A stretch of DNA of 64,000 nt from Diaphorobacter ruginosibacter (GTDB lineage: Bacteria; Pseudomonadota; Gammaproteobacteria; Burkholderiales; Burkholderiaceae_C): NCBI RefSeq assembly GCF_014395975.1, contig NZ_CP060714.1:2294001-2358000 (forward strand). Reading direction: 5' to 3'. The translations under genes were made by a program, and so were the position numbers. The notes under the pieces were generated by a model. That model was not told where the DNA came from, searched no databases, and saw only the letters and a program-made list of their open reading frames with translations. Each line of letters opens with the position of its first letter. The first letter of the stretch is position 1. Positions 27,158 through 35,626 of the stretch are shown in pieces.

Positions 27158-29710
27158 ATGCCAGCAGAACAGAACACACCCGCAGATCCACCTCCATCGT
27201 CCGGGATGGACACAAACCAGGGCATGAGCACGGGCTCCGGTGCGGCTGCGCGCGTGCGCCGCCAGGCCGACAGGCCCGCCACGGAGGCCGAGCGGCTTGG
27301 TGCACGCTCGGCCCTCGCGCGCGTGGGAGCGCTCGATCTTCCCATCACTGGCATCCGCGTGTTCGTCAGCCTCGGAATCGCCGCGCTGGTCATTGCGGCA
27401 CTGTATTTCGGGCGACTGGTACTCGTGCCGCTGGCACTGGCCTTGCTCTTGAGCTTTGTGCTCAACCCCGTGGTCATGAGGCTCAAGCGCTGGGGCCTGC
27501 CCAAGGTGATTGCGGTGGTGAGCGTGGTGGCGGCTGCGTTGCTGGTGTTGGGGGTGGCAGGCCTGTTTGTGGGCAATGAGGTACGCGTGCTCAGTGCCGA
27601 GCTTCCCTCTTATCAGTCGAACATCCGGGGCAAGCTGCGCGGCCTGCGAGCCCAGATTCGGGCCCCCGGCATGTTCGAAGGGGCACGCAAGACGTTCGAC
27701 GTGGTGCAGAGCGAAGTGGCAGCAGCCGCAGCCGAATCCGCCAATGGCAAGCGCAAGCCCGCGGTGCAGAAGGTGCAGGTGATTCCCTCTGAGCTCTCCC
27801 CGGTAGATCAGGCCCGGGCTGCGCTGGCACGCCTGGGCGGGCCGCTGTCGGATGCAGCTCTGGTGCTGGTGTTCGTGATCTTCATCCTGCTTGATCGAGA
27901 GGACCTGCGTGATCGGCTGCTGCGATTGTGGGGGCAGAACCTGCACCGGGCCACCGACGCACTGGACGAGGCGGGTGCGCGCATTTCCCGCTACCTGGGC
28001 ATGCAGTTGCTGGTGAACGTGAGTTACGGCATTCCGATGGCGGCCGGTCTCTGGTTCATCGGCGTGCCCGGAGCCCTGCTGTGGGGGGCGGTGGCGGCGG
28101 TGATGCGTTTCGTGCCCTATGTGGGCCCGCTGATCTCCGCGGTATTCCCGCTCGCGCTGGCGTTTGCCGTCGCGCCGGGCTGGGAGCTCGTGCTGTGGAC
28201 GGCAGCCCTCATCGTGGTGCTGGAGCTCATCAGCAACAACATCGTCGAACCCTGGCTGTACGGATCGAGCACCGGCCTGTCGGCCATGTCGCTCATCTTT
28301 GCCGCCACGTTCTGGACGGCGATGTGGGGCCCCATCGGCCTGATCATGTCCACGCCGCTCACCGTGTGCCTGCTCGTGATCGGGCGCTATCTGCCGCAGC
28401 TCTCGTTCCTCGACGTGTTGCTGGGGAGCCAGCCGGTGCTGGACGAGCCCACGCGCATCTACCAGCGCCTGCTGGCCGGCGACGCCGACGAGGCGGGAGA
28501 CATCAGCCTGCGCATTGTGGAGGGCGGCGGCGATTCTCCCGCAGCCTTCTACAGTGACGTCGGCGCGGCGGTGCTGCGCATGGCGGTGGGAGACCATGCG
28601 CGCTCCGCGACGGCCGAACACCGGCTGCGTGTAGTCGATGGCATGGATGAGGTGCTCGATGAACTGGAGGAGCAATACCCGGCAGGGAAACTGTCCCCGG
28701 TCGCGCACGTGTTGTGCATGGGCGGCAAATCGGAGGTCGACCAGCTGGCTGCGCGCATGGTCGCGCACGGCGTGCAGCTCGAGGGCCACGCAGCGAGGCT
28801 TGCAGACAGTGATGTGCTGTCCAGCCAGAGCGCGGTGGCGCGCCCGGACCTGGCGCGCGGTGACGTGGTCTGCGTGAGCTGGATGTCGTCCGAGCCGAGG
28901 GCGGGCGCCAGGGCACTGTGCCGCCGTATCCGCCGCGCGTGGCCCGACGTGGGCATCGTGCTGCATTTCTGGAATCTCGCAGAGCCTCTCACGGAGGAAG
29001 AGCTGACGGCCCTGGCCGAGAGCCTCGGCGCGGATCGCGTCGCCTTGTCCTATGGAACGGTGGTGGCGTGCCTGCGCGAATGGCTGGGCGACGGGGATTC
29101 GGAGTCGTTCGAGCCCGCCCCCATTCCCCGCAACGACGAGAAGCGCTGCAAGGCACTTGACGCCAGCGGGGCCATGGACAGCGAACCATTCCGACAACTC
29201 AGCCAGCAGATGGCCAAGCGCGCCTCGGACATCTTCGACATTCCGCTGGCCTACGTGTCGCTGGTGGACGCGACGACCGAGCATGTGACGGCGATGCACG
29301 GAGGCCTGCGCGTGCAAAGCGACGAGTCGCTGCCCGAGGCTAAGCCGCGTCGCTTTCAGGCCTCCATCGAGCGTGCACAGGCACTGGGTCCGTTTGCCAT
29401 CGCAAGCGATGAACCCATGCAGGTGCATGACCTGCTGCACGACCCGCGCTTTGCAGGCAATCCGATCATCCAATCGGTGGGAGCGCGTTTCTACGCGTCC
29501 GCACCGATACGCGAGAAATCCGGTTTCCCGATCGGCGTGCTGAGCCTGGTTGATTCCCGCCCCCGTGAACTCGGGGACCGCGAGATGCGCCTGCTGCAGG
29601 CCATGGCCAACGATGTGATGCAGGAGTGGAAGGGCATCGATCTGCCCGAGGCCAGGCAATCTCCACCCAAGGAGAATTCTGCGACGGTGGGGCAGGACGT
29701 ACCGGGGTGA
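27158..29710 (+). CDS. AI-2E family permease fused to a regulatory C-terminus with GAF domain
   Basis: With ATG 27158 the protein has 850 residues, more than twice the family's usual 350. Residues 65-140 and 230-425 hold the membrane segments of an AI-2E family permease, with the conserved SNNIVEPWLYG near residue 360. Residues 515-640 look like a Rossmann/B12-binding-like fold (VAHVLCMGGKSEVDQLAARM ending GTVVACLREWL). Residues 675-835 are a GAF domain (IFDIPLAYVSLVD, then FPIGVLSLVD). The combination suggests transport gated by a small ligand or redox signal, which is inference. The start is uncertain: there is no strong ribosome site before 27158, and a GTG at 27116 would add 14 residues. 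The gene may be co-transcribed with the sirtuin. Confidence 0.85.
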   Translation: MPAEQNTPADPPPSSGMDTNQGMSTGSGAAARVRRQADRPATEAERLGARSALARVGALDLPITGIRVFVSLGIAALVIAALYFGRLVLVPLALALLLSFVLNPVVMRLKRWGLPKVIAVVSVVAAALLVLGVAGLFVGNEVRVLSAELPSYQSNIRGKLRGLRAQIRAPGMFEGARKTFDVVQSEVAAAAAESANGKRKPAVQKVQVIPSELSPVDQARAALARLGGPLSDAALVLVFVIFILLDREDLRDRLLRLWGQNLHRATDALDEAGARISRYLGMQLLVNVSYGIPMAAGLWFIGVPGALLWGAVAAVMRFVPYVGPLISAVFPLALAFAVAPGWELVLWTAALIVVLELISNNIVEPWLYGSSTGLSAMSLIFAATFWTAMWGPIGLIMSTPLTVCLLVIGRYLPQLSFLDVLLGSQPVLDEPTRIYQRLLAGDADEAGDISLRIVEGGGDSPAAFYSDVGAAVLRMAVGDHARSATAEHRLRVVDGMDEVLDELEEQYPAGKLSPVAHVLCMGGKSEVDQLAARMVAHGVQLEGHAARLADSDVLSSQSAVARPDLARGDVVCVSWMSSEPRAGARALCRRIRRAWPDVGIVLHFWNLAEPLTEEELTALAESLGADRVALSYGTVVACLREWLGDGDSESFEPAPIPRNDEKRCKALDASGAMDSEPFRQLSQQMAKRASDIFDIPLAYVSLVDATTEHVTAMHGGLRVQSDESLPEAKPRRFQASIERAQALGPFAIASDEPMQVHDLLHDPRFAGNPIIQSVGARFYASAPIREKSGFPIGVLSLVDSRPRELGDREMRLLQAMANDVMQEWKGIDLPEARQSPPKENSATVGQDVPG

Positions 29711-29734
29711 GGGGCGTTCCTGCGTCTTCCTGAG

Positions 29735-29760
29735 ATCGTCAACACTTATCGTCAACACTT
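29735..29760. repeat. Perfect 13-bp tandem duplication
   Basis: ATCGTCAACACTT occurs twice in direct succession (29735-29747 and 29748-29760) in the gap between the convergent AI-2E/GAF and GNAT genes. It is a simple local duplication; no terminator is visible here. Confidence 0.9.
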
Positions 29761-29813
29761 CCGGCAGCCTGTGGCCGAGGCTGCGTGAAGCGCAAACCTG
29801 TCAATCGTTGTCG

Positions 29814-30464
29814 TCAGCCTTGTTGCAGTCGCAATGACTGGCCCGCCCGCGCCACCCATTCATCGCGCGTGATGCGGTAAAGACAATGTCTGCGCACCGG
29901 GTGGCCTTCGGGGACCGAAGGGTGATCGAAGTCTTCGGCCGGGTCGCTGAGCATGCCCAGGCGCTTCATCACATTGCTGGAGCGCAGGTTTTCGAGGGCG
30001 GTGAACGCGACGATCTCCGGCAGGTTCAGGACTTCGAAGCCGACGCGCATGGCAAGGGCGGCCGCTTCGCTCGCAAGCCCGCGCCCCCAATAGGGACGCG
30101 CGAGGCGCCAGCCGATTTCCACGCAAGGGGAAAAGGGCAGGTCGGCCTGCGGGATGTGCAGGCCCACGAAGCCCATGAATCGGGGACCGCCATTTTCCTG
30201 CCGCGAATCCACGGCCCAGAAGCCCCAGCCGCGTTCCTCGATGAGCGCGCGTATGCGCGCGGCATGCGCATCGCTCTGTTCGCGAGACAACAGCGCCGGG
30301 AAATGCCGCATGACCTCCGGGTCGCAGTTCAATGTGGCGAACGGCGCGAAATCATCACGGCCCCACTGCCTGAGGCGCACACGGTCGGAGCACAGCCTCT
30401 CCCCGGGGACGACCGTGTGCGCCCGGATGCCGAAGGGAAGAGGTGAGGATGGTTGCTGTGTCAC
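29814..30464 (-). CDS. GNAT-family N-acetyltransferase, RimJ/RimL type
   Basis: The 216-residue protein has the RimJ/RimL pattern: an early SDRVRLRQWGRDDFAPF, then FMGFVGLHIP, and EIGWRLARPYWGRGLASEAA with the acetyl-CoA-binding R/G-x-x-G-x-A loop, and FTALENLRSSNVMKRLGM. It transfers an acetyl group from acetyl-CoA to an amine or protein N-terminus; the substrate cannot be told from sequence. The gene follows upp on the same strand with 46 bp between, so the two are likely co-transcribed. Confidence 0.87.
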   Translation of the reverse strand: MTQQPSSPLPFGIRAHTVVPGERLCSDRVRLRQWGRDDFAPFATLNCDPEVMRHFPALLSREQSDAHAARIRALIEERGWGFWAVDSRQENGGPRFMGFVGLHIPQADLPFSPCVEIGWRLARPYWGRGLASEAAALAMRVGFEVLNLPEIVAFTALENLRSSNVMKRLGMLSDPAEDFDHPSVPEGHPVRRHCLYRITRDEWVARAGQSLRLQQG

Positions 30465-30510
30465 GCCCGGGAGTTGGAGGTTGCGGCCCTGTTGGCCGGG
30501 TGATTACTTA

Positions 30511-31152
30511 TTACTTCGTGCCGAAGATGCGGTCACCCGCATCGCCCAGGCCCGGCAGGATATAGCCGTGGTCATTGAGTTCTCGGTCGATGGCGGCGGT
30601 GAAGATCGGCACGTCGGGATGTGCCTTCTGCATGGTCGCAATGCCTTCAGGGGCCGCCAGCAGGCAGACGAACTTGATGGACAGCGGGTTCAGCTTCTTC
30701 AGGCGGTCGACGGCCGCGGCAGCGGAGTTGCCGGTAGCCAGCATCGGGTCCACCACGATGATGTCACGCTCCTGCATTTCGGAGGGCATCTTGAAGTAAT
30801 ACTCGACCGGCTGCAGCGTCTCGGGGTCGCGGTACAAGCCGATATGGCCGATGCGTGCGCCTGGAATCACGTTGAGCATGCCGTCGAGAAAGCCGTTGCC
30901 TGCACGCAGGATCGAGACCAGCACCTGCTTCTTGCCGTCGATGACCTTGCCGGTCATCTTTTCCATCGGCGTTTCGATCTCGAGGTCCTGCAGCGGCATG
31001 TCACGCGTGATCTCATAGGCCATGAGCGTGCTCAGCTCGCCCAGAAGGCGGCGAAAGCTGTTGGTGCTCGCATCCTTCTTGCGCATGAGCGTGAGCTTGT
31101 GCTGGACCAGCGGATGGGTGATGACGGTGACTTTGGCGGTATTGTTGGTCAT
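30511..31152 (-). CDS. upp: Uracil phosphoribosyltransferase
   Basis: The 213-residue enzyme makes UMP from uracil and PRPP in pyrimidine salvage. Clear signatures are THPLVQHKLTLMRKKDAST near residues 12-30, ILRAGNGFLDGML, the PRPP loop DPMLATGNSA, and the C-terminal LPGLGDAGDRIFGTK that closes the uracil site. Length is normal. The upstream region (31153-31392) is shared with the divergent RpiR-type regulator. Confidence 0.97.
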   Translation of the reverse strand: MTNNTAKVTVITHPLVQHKLTLMRKKDASTNSFRRLLGELSTLMAYEITRDMPLQDLEIETPMEKMTGKVIDGKKQVLVSILRAGNGFLDGMLNVIPGARIGHIGLYRDPETLQPVEYYFKMPSEMQERDIIVVDPMLATGNSAAAAVDRLKKLNPLSIKFVCLLAAPEGIATMQKAHPDVPIFTAAIDRELNDHGYILPGLGDAGDRIFGTK

Positions 31153-31392
31153 GGATGTTTTTGTTGTGCGAAATGAAAACTGGGCACCGAGTCTGCCAGA
31201 AAGCGATGCCTGCTCTGGCTGCGGGGTGGAAATTTCTCTTCCCTGGTCGGCCGGCGGCGTGAGCGATTATCGCAATAGAGCCTGTAGGCCTCGCTGATTG
31301 GCAGAGACGGGGAGGTGCGTAGATCGGCGTCCGAGGCATTCATCTGCCTTACGATACGACCTCCATCCCACATTCCAGTAAGCCACCGGCCC

Positions 31393-32268
31393 ATGCCCCA
31401 ATCCAAACCTTCCGCCAACTCCTTTGTCCGGCGCGTTCGCAGCCAACTGGAGGCATTGTCTGCGACGGAGCGCAAGCTGGCGGATTTCATGCTGGAGTTC
31501 CCTGGTGAACTGGCGAGCTACACGGCCAGCGAACTGGCATCGCTCGCGGGGGTGTCGAATGCCACGGTCAGCCGCTTCATCCGGCGGCTCGGCTATGCGA
31601 GTTATGACGAAGCCAAGCGCGATGTCCGGCGGGAAAAGGAATCAGGTTCCCCGCTGTTCCAGGCTGCCAAGAGCAGTGCCGCAGGCGCCATGAACCCGGC
31701 GAAGGTGCAGGCAAGCCTGATCGCGGTGCATCTGGAGCAGTCACAGTCGAATCTGGCGCGCACATTTGCGCAACTGAGCGACGCGCAGATGCATGACATC
31801 GTCACCACGCTGGTCCGGGCTCCACGCGTGCTGATCTTTGGAACACGGGGCAGCCACGGCTTTGCCCTCTACCTGAGATGGCAGATGCTGCAGGTGCTTG
31901 CATCCGTGACGGTGATTCCAGGACCGGGGGAATCGCTGGGTGAACATTTGGCCGGGCTCACGCCGCAGGATTGCCTCGTGGTGTTCGGTATCCGCCGCCA
32001 GACGCGCCAGATGGCTGGCCTGCTGGAGGCCGGCGCCAGGATGGGCTGCAAAATCCTTTTCATCAGCGACGCCATGTCGCCCGATCGCCGCGAGGCCACC
32101 TGGTCCATCCAGTGCCAGTGCGCGGGACCCGGCTCGCTCGACAACCATGTAGCGGTGATGGCGTTGTGCGACCTGATCTCCACCATGGTGGTCGAGAGCG
32201 CCGGTGCGGCGGGGCGCAGGCGTCTGGCCGGCATCGAGCTGCTGCACGAGGACCTCGAAGAGCTGTGA
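31393..32268 (+). CDS. MurR/RpiR-family transcriptional regulator
   Basis: The 291-residue protein has an N-terminal winged-helix RpiR domain (residues 10-85; ELASLAGVSNATVSRFIRRLGY) and a C-terminal SIS sugar/effector-binding domain (about 120-270; VLIFGTRGSHGFALYLRWQML). RpiR regulators bind palindromes and respond to phosphorylated or small ligands. The MFS gene starts 166 bp downstream and has a palindrome in its leader, a candidate target. I take ATG 31393 because the conserved helix begins soon after; an in-frame start at 31315 has no support. Confidence 0.88.
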   Translation: MPQSKPSANSFVRRVRSQLEALSATERKLADFMLEFPGELASYTASELASLAGVSNATVSRFIRRLGYASYDEAKRDVRREKESGSPLFQAAKSSAAGAMNPAKVQASLIAVHLEQSQSNLARTFAQLSDAQMHDIVTTLVRAPRVLIFGTRGSHGFALYLRWQMLQVLASVTVIPGPGESLGEHLAGLTPQDCLVVFGIRRQTRQMAGLLEAGARMGCKILFISDAMSPDRREATWSIQCQCAGPGSLDNHVAVMALCDLISTMVVESAGAAGRRRLAGIELLHEDLEEL

Positions 32269-32323
32269 GGCTTTGCTGCGCGAAATCGCAGCCTGAGGCA
32301 ATTTCAATGCAAACGCGATGGAT

Positions 32324-32339
32324 CGAGGGTTTGCCCTCG
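32324..32339 (+). terminator. Weak hairpin after the RpiR-family gene
   Basis: CGAGGG pairs with CCCTCG around a TTTG loop. It is not followed by a T run, so any termination would be weak. It separates the regulator from the MFS leader. Confidence 0.3.
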
Positions 32340-32360
32340 GGGGAAAATTTCTGTCGTGAT

Positions 32361-32376
32361 TGAAAATTGATTTTCA
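32361..32376. promoter_or_regulatory. Palindromic operator candidate upstream of the MFS gene
   Basis: TGAAAAT and ATTTTCA form perfect 7-bp inverted arms around two central bases, 58 bp before the MFS start codon. It lies in an AT-rich stretch that also contains the similar half-site TTGAAATTT. The adjacent RpiR-family regulator is the natural candidate binder; this is inference from position and symmetry. Confidence 0.5.
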
Positions 32377-32434
32377 GATTGAAATTTATCTGGAAACATT
32401 TTTCCTAGAACACTGAACGCAATCGGAGTCTCTT

Positions 32435-33895
32435 ATGGCAGGCGGACCTCAGCTCTCATCGCTCCCCAGTTCTCCCAAGGTGGCCCAGCTCGACAACGCG
32501 CTGGACCAGATTGGGGTCACGCGGTCGCACCACACCATCATCTTCCTGATCCTGATCGGGTGCCTTTTCGATGCCTTCGAGCAGAACGCGGTCGGCATCG
32601 TGGGCCCGATGCTGCGTGAGCAGTGGGGGCTGGATGCGGCGCACATCGGCATGCTCAATACCGTGACCTTTGCCGCCGCCGCCATCGGACGGGTGGTGTC
32701 GGGCTATGTGGCCGACCGCTATGGGCGCCGGGTGATGCTGAGCATCGACCTGCTGCTCTTCACGCTGGGCGCGGGCATCTGCGCGATGGCGCCCAATCTC
32801 ACGGTCATGGCCATCGGACGTGCCGTGGTCGGCTTCGGCCTGGGCGGCGAGATTGCGATCGCGGTGACCATGCTGGCGGAGTTCTGCTCGACCAAGGCCC
32901 GCGGCGTGGCCATCGGTACGGTCAACGTGGCGGCAGGGGGCCTCGGCAACTTTCTGGCACCGGGCTTCGGCTTGCTGGTGTTCTGGCTTTTCCCGGGAGA
33001 CAACAACTGGCGCTGGCTGTTCGTGTGCCTGATGGTGCCCGCGATCCTGGGTGCGTTCTATCGCCGGTACATTCCCGAGACGCCGCGCTTCCTGTTGTCG
33101 CAGGGGCGCGTGAAGGAGACCAATCAGGTGCTCTCCAAGCTCGCGGCCGGCCGCCTGTCGGGCAAGAACATCCCGCATACGGACTACATTGCCGACGATG
33201 GCGTGGTGCCACCGGAGTCCAAGGCCAAGGTGCGCGTCACCGAGATCTTCCGCGGGGCCCTTGCTCGCCGAACGATCCCGTTGTGCATCACGATCTGGAT
33301 GACCTATGGAGCACAGATCTCCGTGCTCACGCTGATGCCGACGATCCTGGTGACGCTGGGCTACTCCATCTCCAAGAGCCTGATGTTCACGATGGTGATG
33401 CAGTGCGGCAGCCTGCTGGGTGCGATCGCTGCATCCGCACTGGGCTTTCATTTCCCCCGCAAGCGCGTGCTGACCATCGGAGCGGTCTGTGCCTGCCTTG
33501 CCGCGCTGTCGATCGGCTTCCTGGCCAAGAACATCGTCGTTCTGCTGGCCGCCGGTGCCGTGTTCCAGTTCTTCGTGCTGCTTCTCAATACCACCATCTG
33601 GATCTTCGCTCCCGAGCTCTATCCCACCCGCGTTCGTGCGTTTGGAACGGCCTTCATCCTCGCCACGGGCACGGCCGGTGGCGCGTTCATGCCGCTGGTG
33701 GCTGGCAGGCTGCTGGACTCGGTGGGCCTGGCGGGTGTGTTCTCCATGGTGGCAGCGATGTACGCGATCTTCGTGATCAGCATTCAGAGCGTGCCCGAAA
33801 CCTATGGCACGTCGCCGGACGCGATGCCGCTGGAAGGGGACACCGAGCAACAACCGACGGCCGCCGCTGCGGTGGCCCAGCCAACCCCTCGTTGA
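32435..33895 (+). CDS. MFS transporter (sugar/aromatic acid:H+ symporter-like)
   Basis: The 486-residue protein has 12 predicted membrane segments. Major facilitator hallmarks are the loop 2-3 motif GYVADRYGRRVML, FGLGGEIAIAVTMLAE in helix 4-5, the RYIPETPRFLLSQGR that ends the first half, and ELYPTRVRAFGTAF in the second half. These last features are typical of the sugar-porter and aromatic-acid symporter families. A disordered cytosolic tail of about 30 residues ends the protein. It lies between the RpiR regulator and a racemase-like gene on the same strand (36 bp gap to the latter), so it probably imports that enzyme's substrate. The substrate is unknown. Confidence 0.9.
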   Translation: MAGGPQLSSLPSSPKVAQLDNALDQIGVTRSHHTIIFLILIGCLFDAFEQNAVGIVGPMLREQWGLDAAHIGMLNTVTFAAAAIGRVVSGYVADRYGRRVMLSIDLLLFTLGAGICAMAPNLTVMAIGRAVVGFGLGGEIAIAVTMLAEFCSTKARGVAIGTVNVAAGGLGNFLAPGFGLLVFWLFPGDNNWRWLFVCLMVPAILGAFYRRYIPETPRFLLSQGRVKETNQVLSKLAAGRLSGKNIPHTDYIADDGVVPPESKAKVRVTEIFRGALARRTIPLCITIWMTYGAQISVLTLMPTILVTLGYSISKSLMFTMVMQCGSLLGAIAASALGFHFPRKRVLTIGAVCACLAALSIGFLAKNIVVLLAAGAVFQFFVLLLNTTIWIFAPELYPTRVRAFGTAFILATGTAGGAFMPLVAGRLLDSVGLAGVFSMVAAMYAIFVISIQSVPETYGTSPDAMPLEGDTEQQPTAAAAVAQPTPR

Positions 33896-33931
33896 TCGAG
33901 CGGCCCACCACGATTTCAGGAAATCTTTCGA

Positions 33932-34612
33932 ATGCGGAACATTCTGGTCATCAACCCGAACTCATCCAAGGCCACCACGTCGATGATGGTCCATATTGCC
34001 GCCGAGGAAGCTCCGCCCGGCGTGTCGGTCAGCGGGCTGACCGCCCGGCATGCACCCTCGATGATCGTGAATCAGAAGGAGCTCGATGCGGCGGCGCTGG
34101 AAGTGGAGGCCACCTGGCGCACGGCGGAGGCTGAAAGCTGGTCGGGCATTATCGTCAGTGCATTTGGCGATCCGGGCCTCGATCGGGTCCGCAGCTCGGC
34201 CAAGGTGCCGGTTGTCGGCATCTGCGAATCGTCCATGCTGGAGGCCGCCCAGGGCGGGCGGCGATTCGCGGTCGCCACCGTCACGCCCGATCTGGCCGAT
34301 GCCATCAACGGCAAGGCCCGGGACCTGGGCCTCTCCGGGCTGTTCACGGGGATCCGCTTGACACCGGGCGACCCGCGCGCGCTGACCTCCGATCCGAAGG
34401 CGCTGGAGGAAGCCCTGGCCCACGCCGTCCGGCAGTGCATCGACGAGGATGGTGCCGAGGCGGTAATCATCGGCGGCGGGCCGCTGGGGCAGGCTGCGCT
34501 GCAACTGGCCCCTCGGTTCAACGTGCCCATCATTGCGCCGATTTCGGCCGCGGTGCGGCGGCTGCTGAGCTTGATGGAGCCCGCGCCTCTGGAGGCACTG
34601 GCGCCGGGCTGA
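33932..34612 (+). CDS. Asp/Glu/hydantoin racemase-superfamily protein lacking both usual cysteines
   Basis: The 226-residue protein fits the Asp/Glu/hydantoin racemase superfamily (start MRNILVINPNSS, then FGDPGLDRVR and VPVVGICESS). In hydantoin racemases two cysteines, one per lobe, do the catalysis; here the first position reads SAFGDPG (residues 76-82) and the second reads IGGGPLG (180-186), with no cysteine in either. Only C98 and C169 exist, both at other places. The protein may use different residues, or may be a lyase or isomerase with a different chemistry. It sits 36 bp after the MFS gene in the same operon. The ribosome site AGGAAA is about 9 bases before the ATG. Confidence 0.8.
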   Translation: MRNILVINPNSSKATTSMMVHIAAEEAPPGVSVSGLTARHAPSMIVNQKELDAAALEVEATWRTAEAESWSGIIVSAFGDPGLDRVRSSAKVPVVGICESSMLEAAQGGRRFAVATVTPDLADAINGKARDLGLSGLFTGIRLTPGDPRALTSDPKALEEALAHAVRQCIDEDGAEAVIIGGGPLGQAALQLAPRFNVPIIAPISAAVRRLLSLMEPAPLEALAPG

Positions 34613-34642
34613 GGCACGCGGGCAATCAGCGGGCAGTTGTGG

Positions 34643-35608
34643 TCAACCGGCGAGCAATTGCCCGTAGCTCGCCAGGTCGACATTGCCTCCGCTGATGATG
34701 AAGCCCACGCGCTTTCCCTTGAGATCCAGGCCGCTATGGCGTGCCCCCGCGAACGACAGCGCGCCCGTGGGCTCGACCACGATCTTCATGCGCTCGGCGT
34801 AGAAGCGCATGGCCTCGCCCAGTTGCGCATCGCTGGCGGTGAGGATGTCGCTCACGTCGCGGCGGATGATGGCGAAGGTGATGTCCCCCAGGGCCTGGGT
34901 CTGCGCACCGTCGGCGATGGTCTTGGGGGTGGCGATCTTCACGATCTCGCCCTTGCGCAGCGACTGCTGGGCATCGTTGCCGGCTTCGGGCTCGACCCCG
35001 TAGACCCTGCATTGCGGTGCCAGGGCCTTGGCGGCCAGCAGGGTGCCTGACAGCAACCCGCCGCCGCCCAGCGGGGCGAACAGGTAGTCGAGGCCGGGTA
35101 CTTCCTCAAGGAGCTCCATTGCCGCGGTGCCCTGGCCCGCGATCACATGCGGGTGGTTGAACGGGGGCACCAGCGTCATGCCGCGTTCCCCGGCAATGCG
35201 CTGGCTGATGGCTTCGCGGTCCTCGGTGAACCGGTCATAGGTGATGACCTCCGCACCATAGCCGCGCGTGGCAGCCAGCTTGGCGGCCGGGGCGTCCTCG
35301 GGCATGACGATGGCGGCGGGCATGCCCAGGATGCGGGCGGAAAGTGCAATGGCCTGGGCGTGGTTGCCCGACGAGAAGGCCAGCACGCCGCGCTTTTTCT
35401 GCTCGGGCGTGAACTGTGCCAGCGTGTTGTAGCCGCCCCGGAACTTGAATGCGCCCATGCGCTGCAGGTTCTCGCACTTGAAGAACAGTTCGGCGCCAAG
35501 CAGTGCGTCGGCGGTTGCCGAGCGCATCACGGGCGTGCGATGCGCAACGCCCTTCAGCCGGGCCGCGGCGGCCTGCACATCATCGTAGGTGGGAAGCGTG
35601 GTACTCAT
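34643..35608 (-). CDS. PLP-dependent threonine/serine dehydratase family, possibly hydroxyaspartate ammonia-lyase
   Basis: The 321-residue enzyme belongs to the fold-type II PLP family. The cofactor lysine is K55 in NLQRMGAFKFRG, the phosphate loop is GGGGLLSG, and the substrate loop is SSGNHAQA. There is no C-terminal ACT domain, so it is not biosynthetic IlvA. The size and the motifs match catabolic threonine dehydratase, serine racemase-like enzymes and threo-3-hydroxyaspartate ammonia-lyase, which I cannot separate by eye. It is convergent with the racemase-like gene (30 bp between stops) and lies 18 bp after the GST gene on its own strand. It probably forms an operon with the GST. Confidence 0.88.
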   Translation of the reverse strand: MSTTLPTYDDVQAAAARLKGVAHRTPVMRSATADALLGAELFFKCENLQRMGAFKFRGGYNTLAQFTPEQKKRGVLAFSSGNHAQAIALSARILGMPAAIVMPEDAPAAKLAATRGYGAEVITYDRFTEDREAISQRIAGERGMTLVPPFNHPHVIAGQGTAAMELLEEVPGLDYLFAPLGGGGLLSGTLLAAKALAPQCRVYGVEPEAGNDAQQSLRKGEIVKIATPKTIADGAQTQALGDITFAIIRRDVSDILTASDAQLGEAMRFYAERMKIVVEPTGALSFAGARHSGLDLKGKRVGFIISGGNVDLASYGQLLAG

Positions 35609-35626
35609 AGCCTCTGTGTGTCCTTT

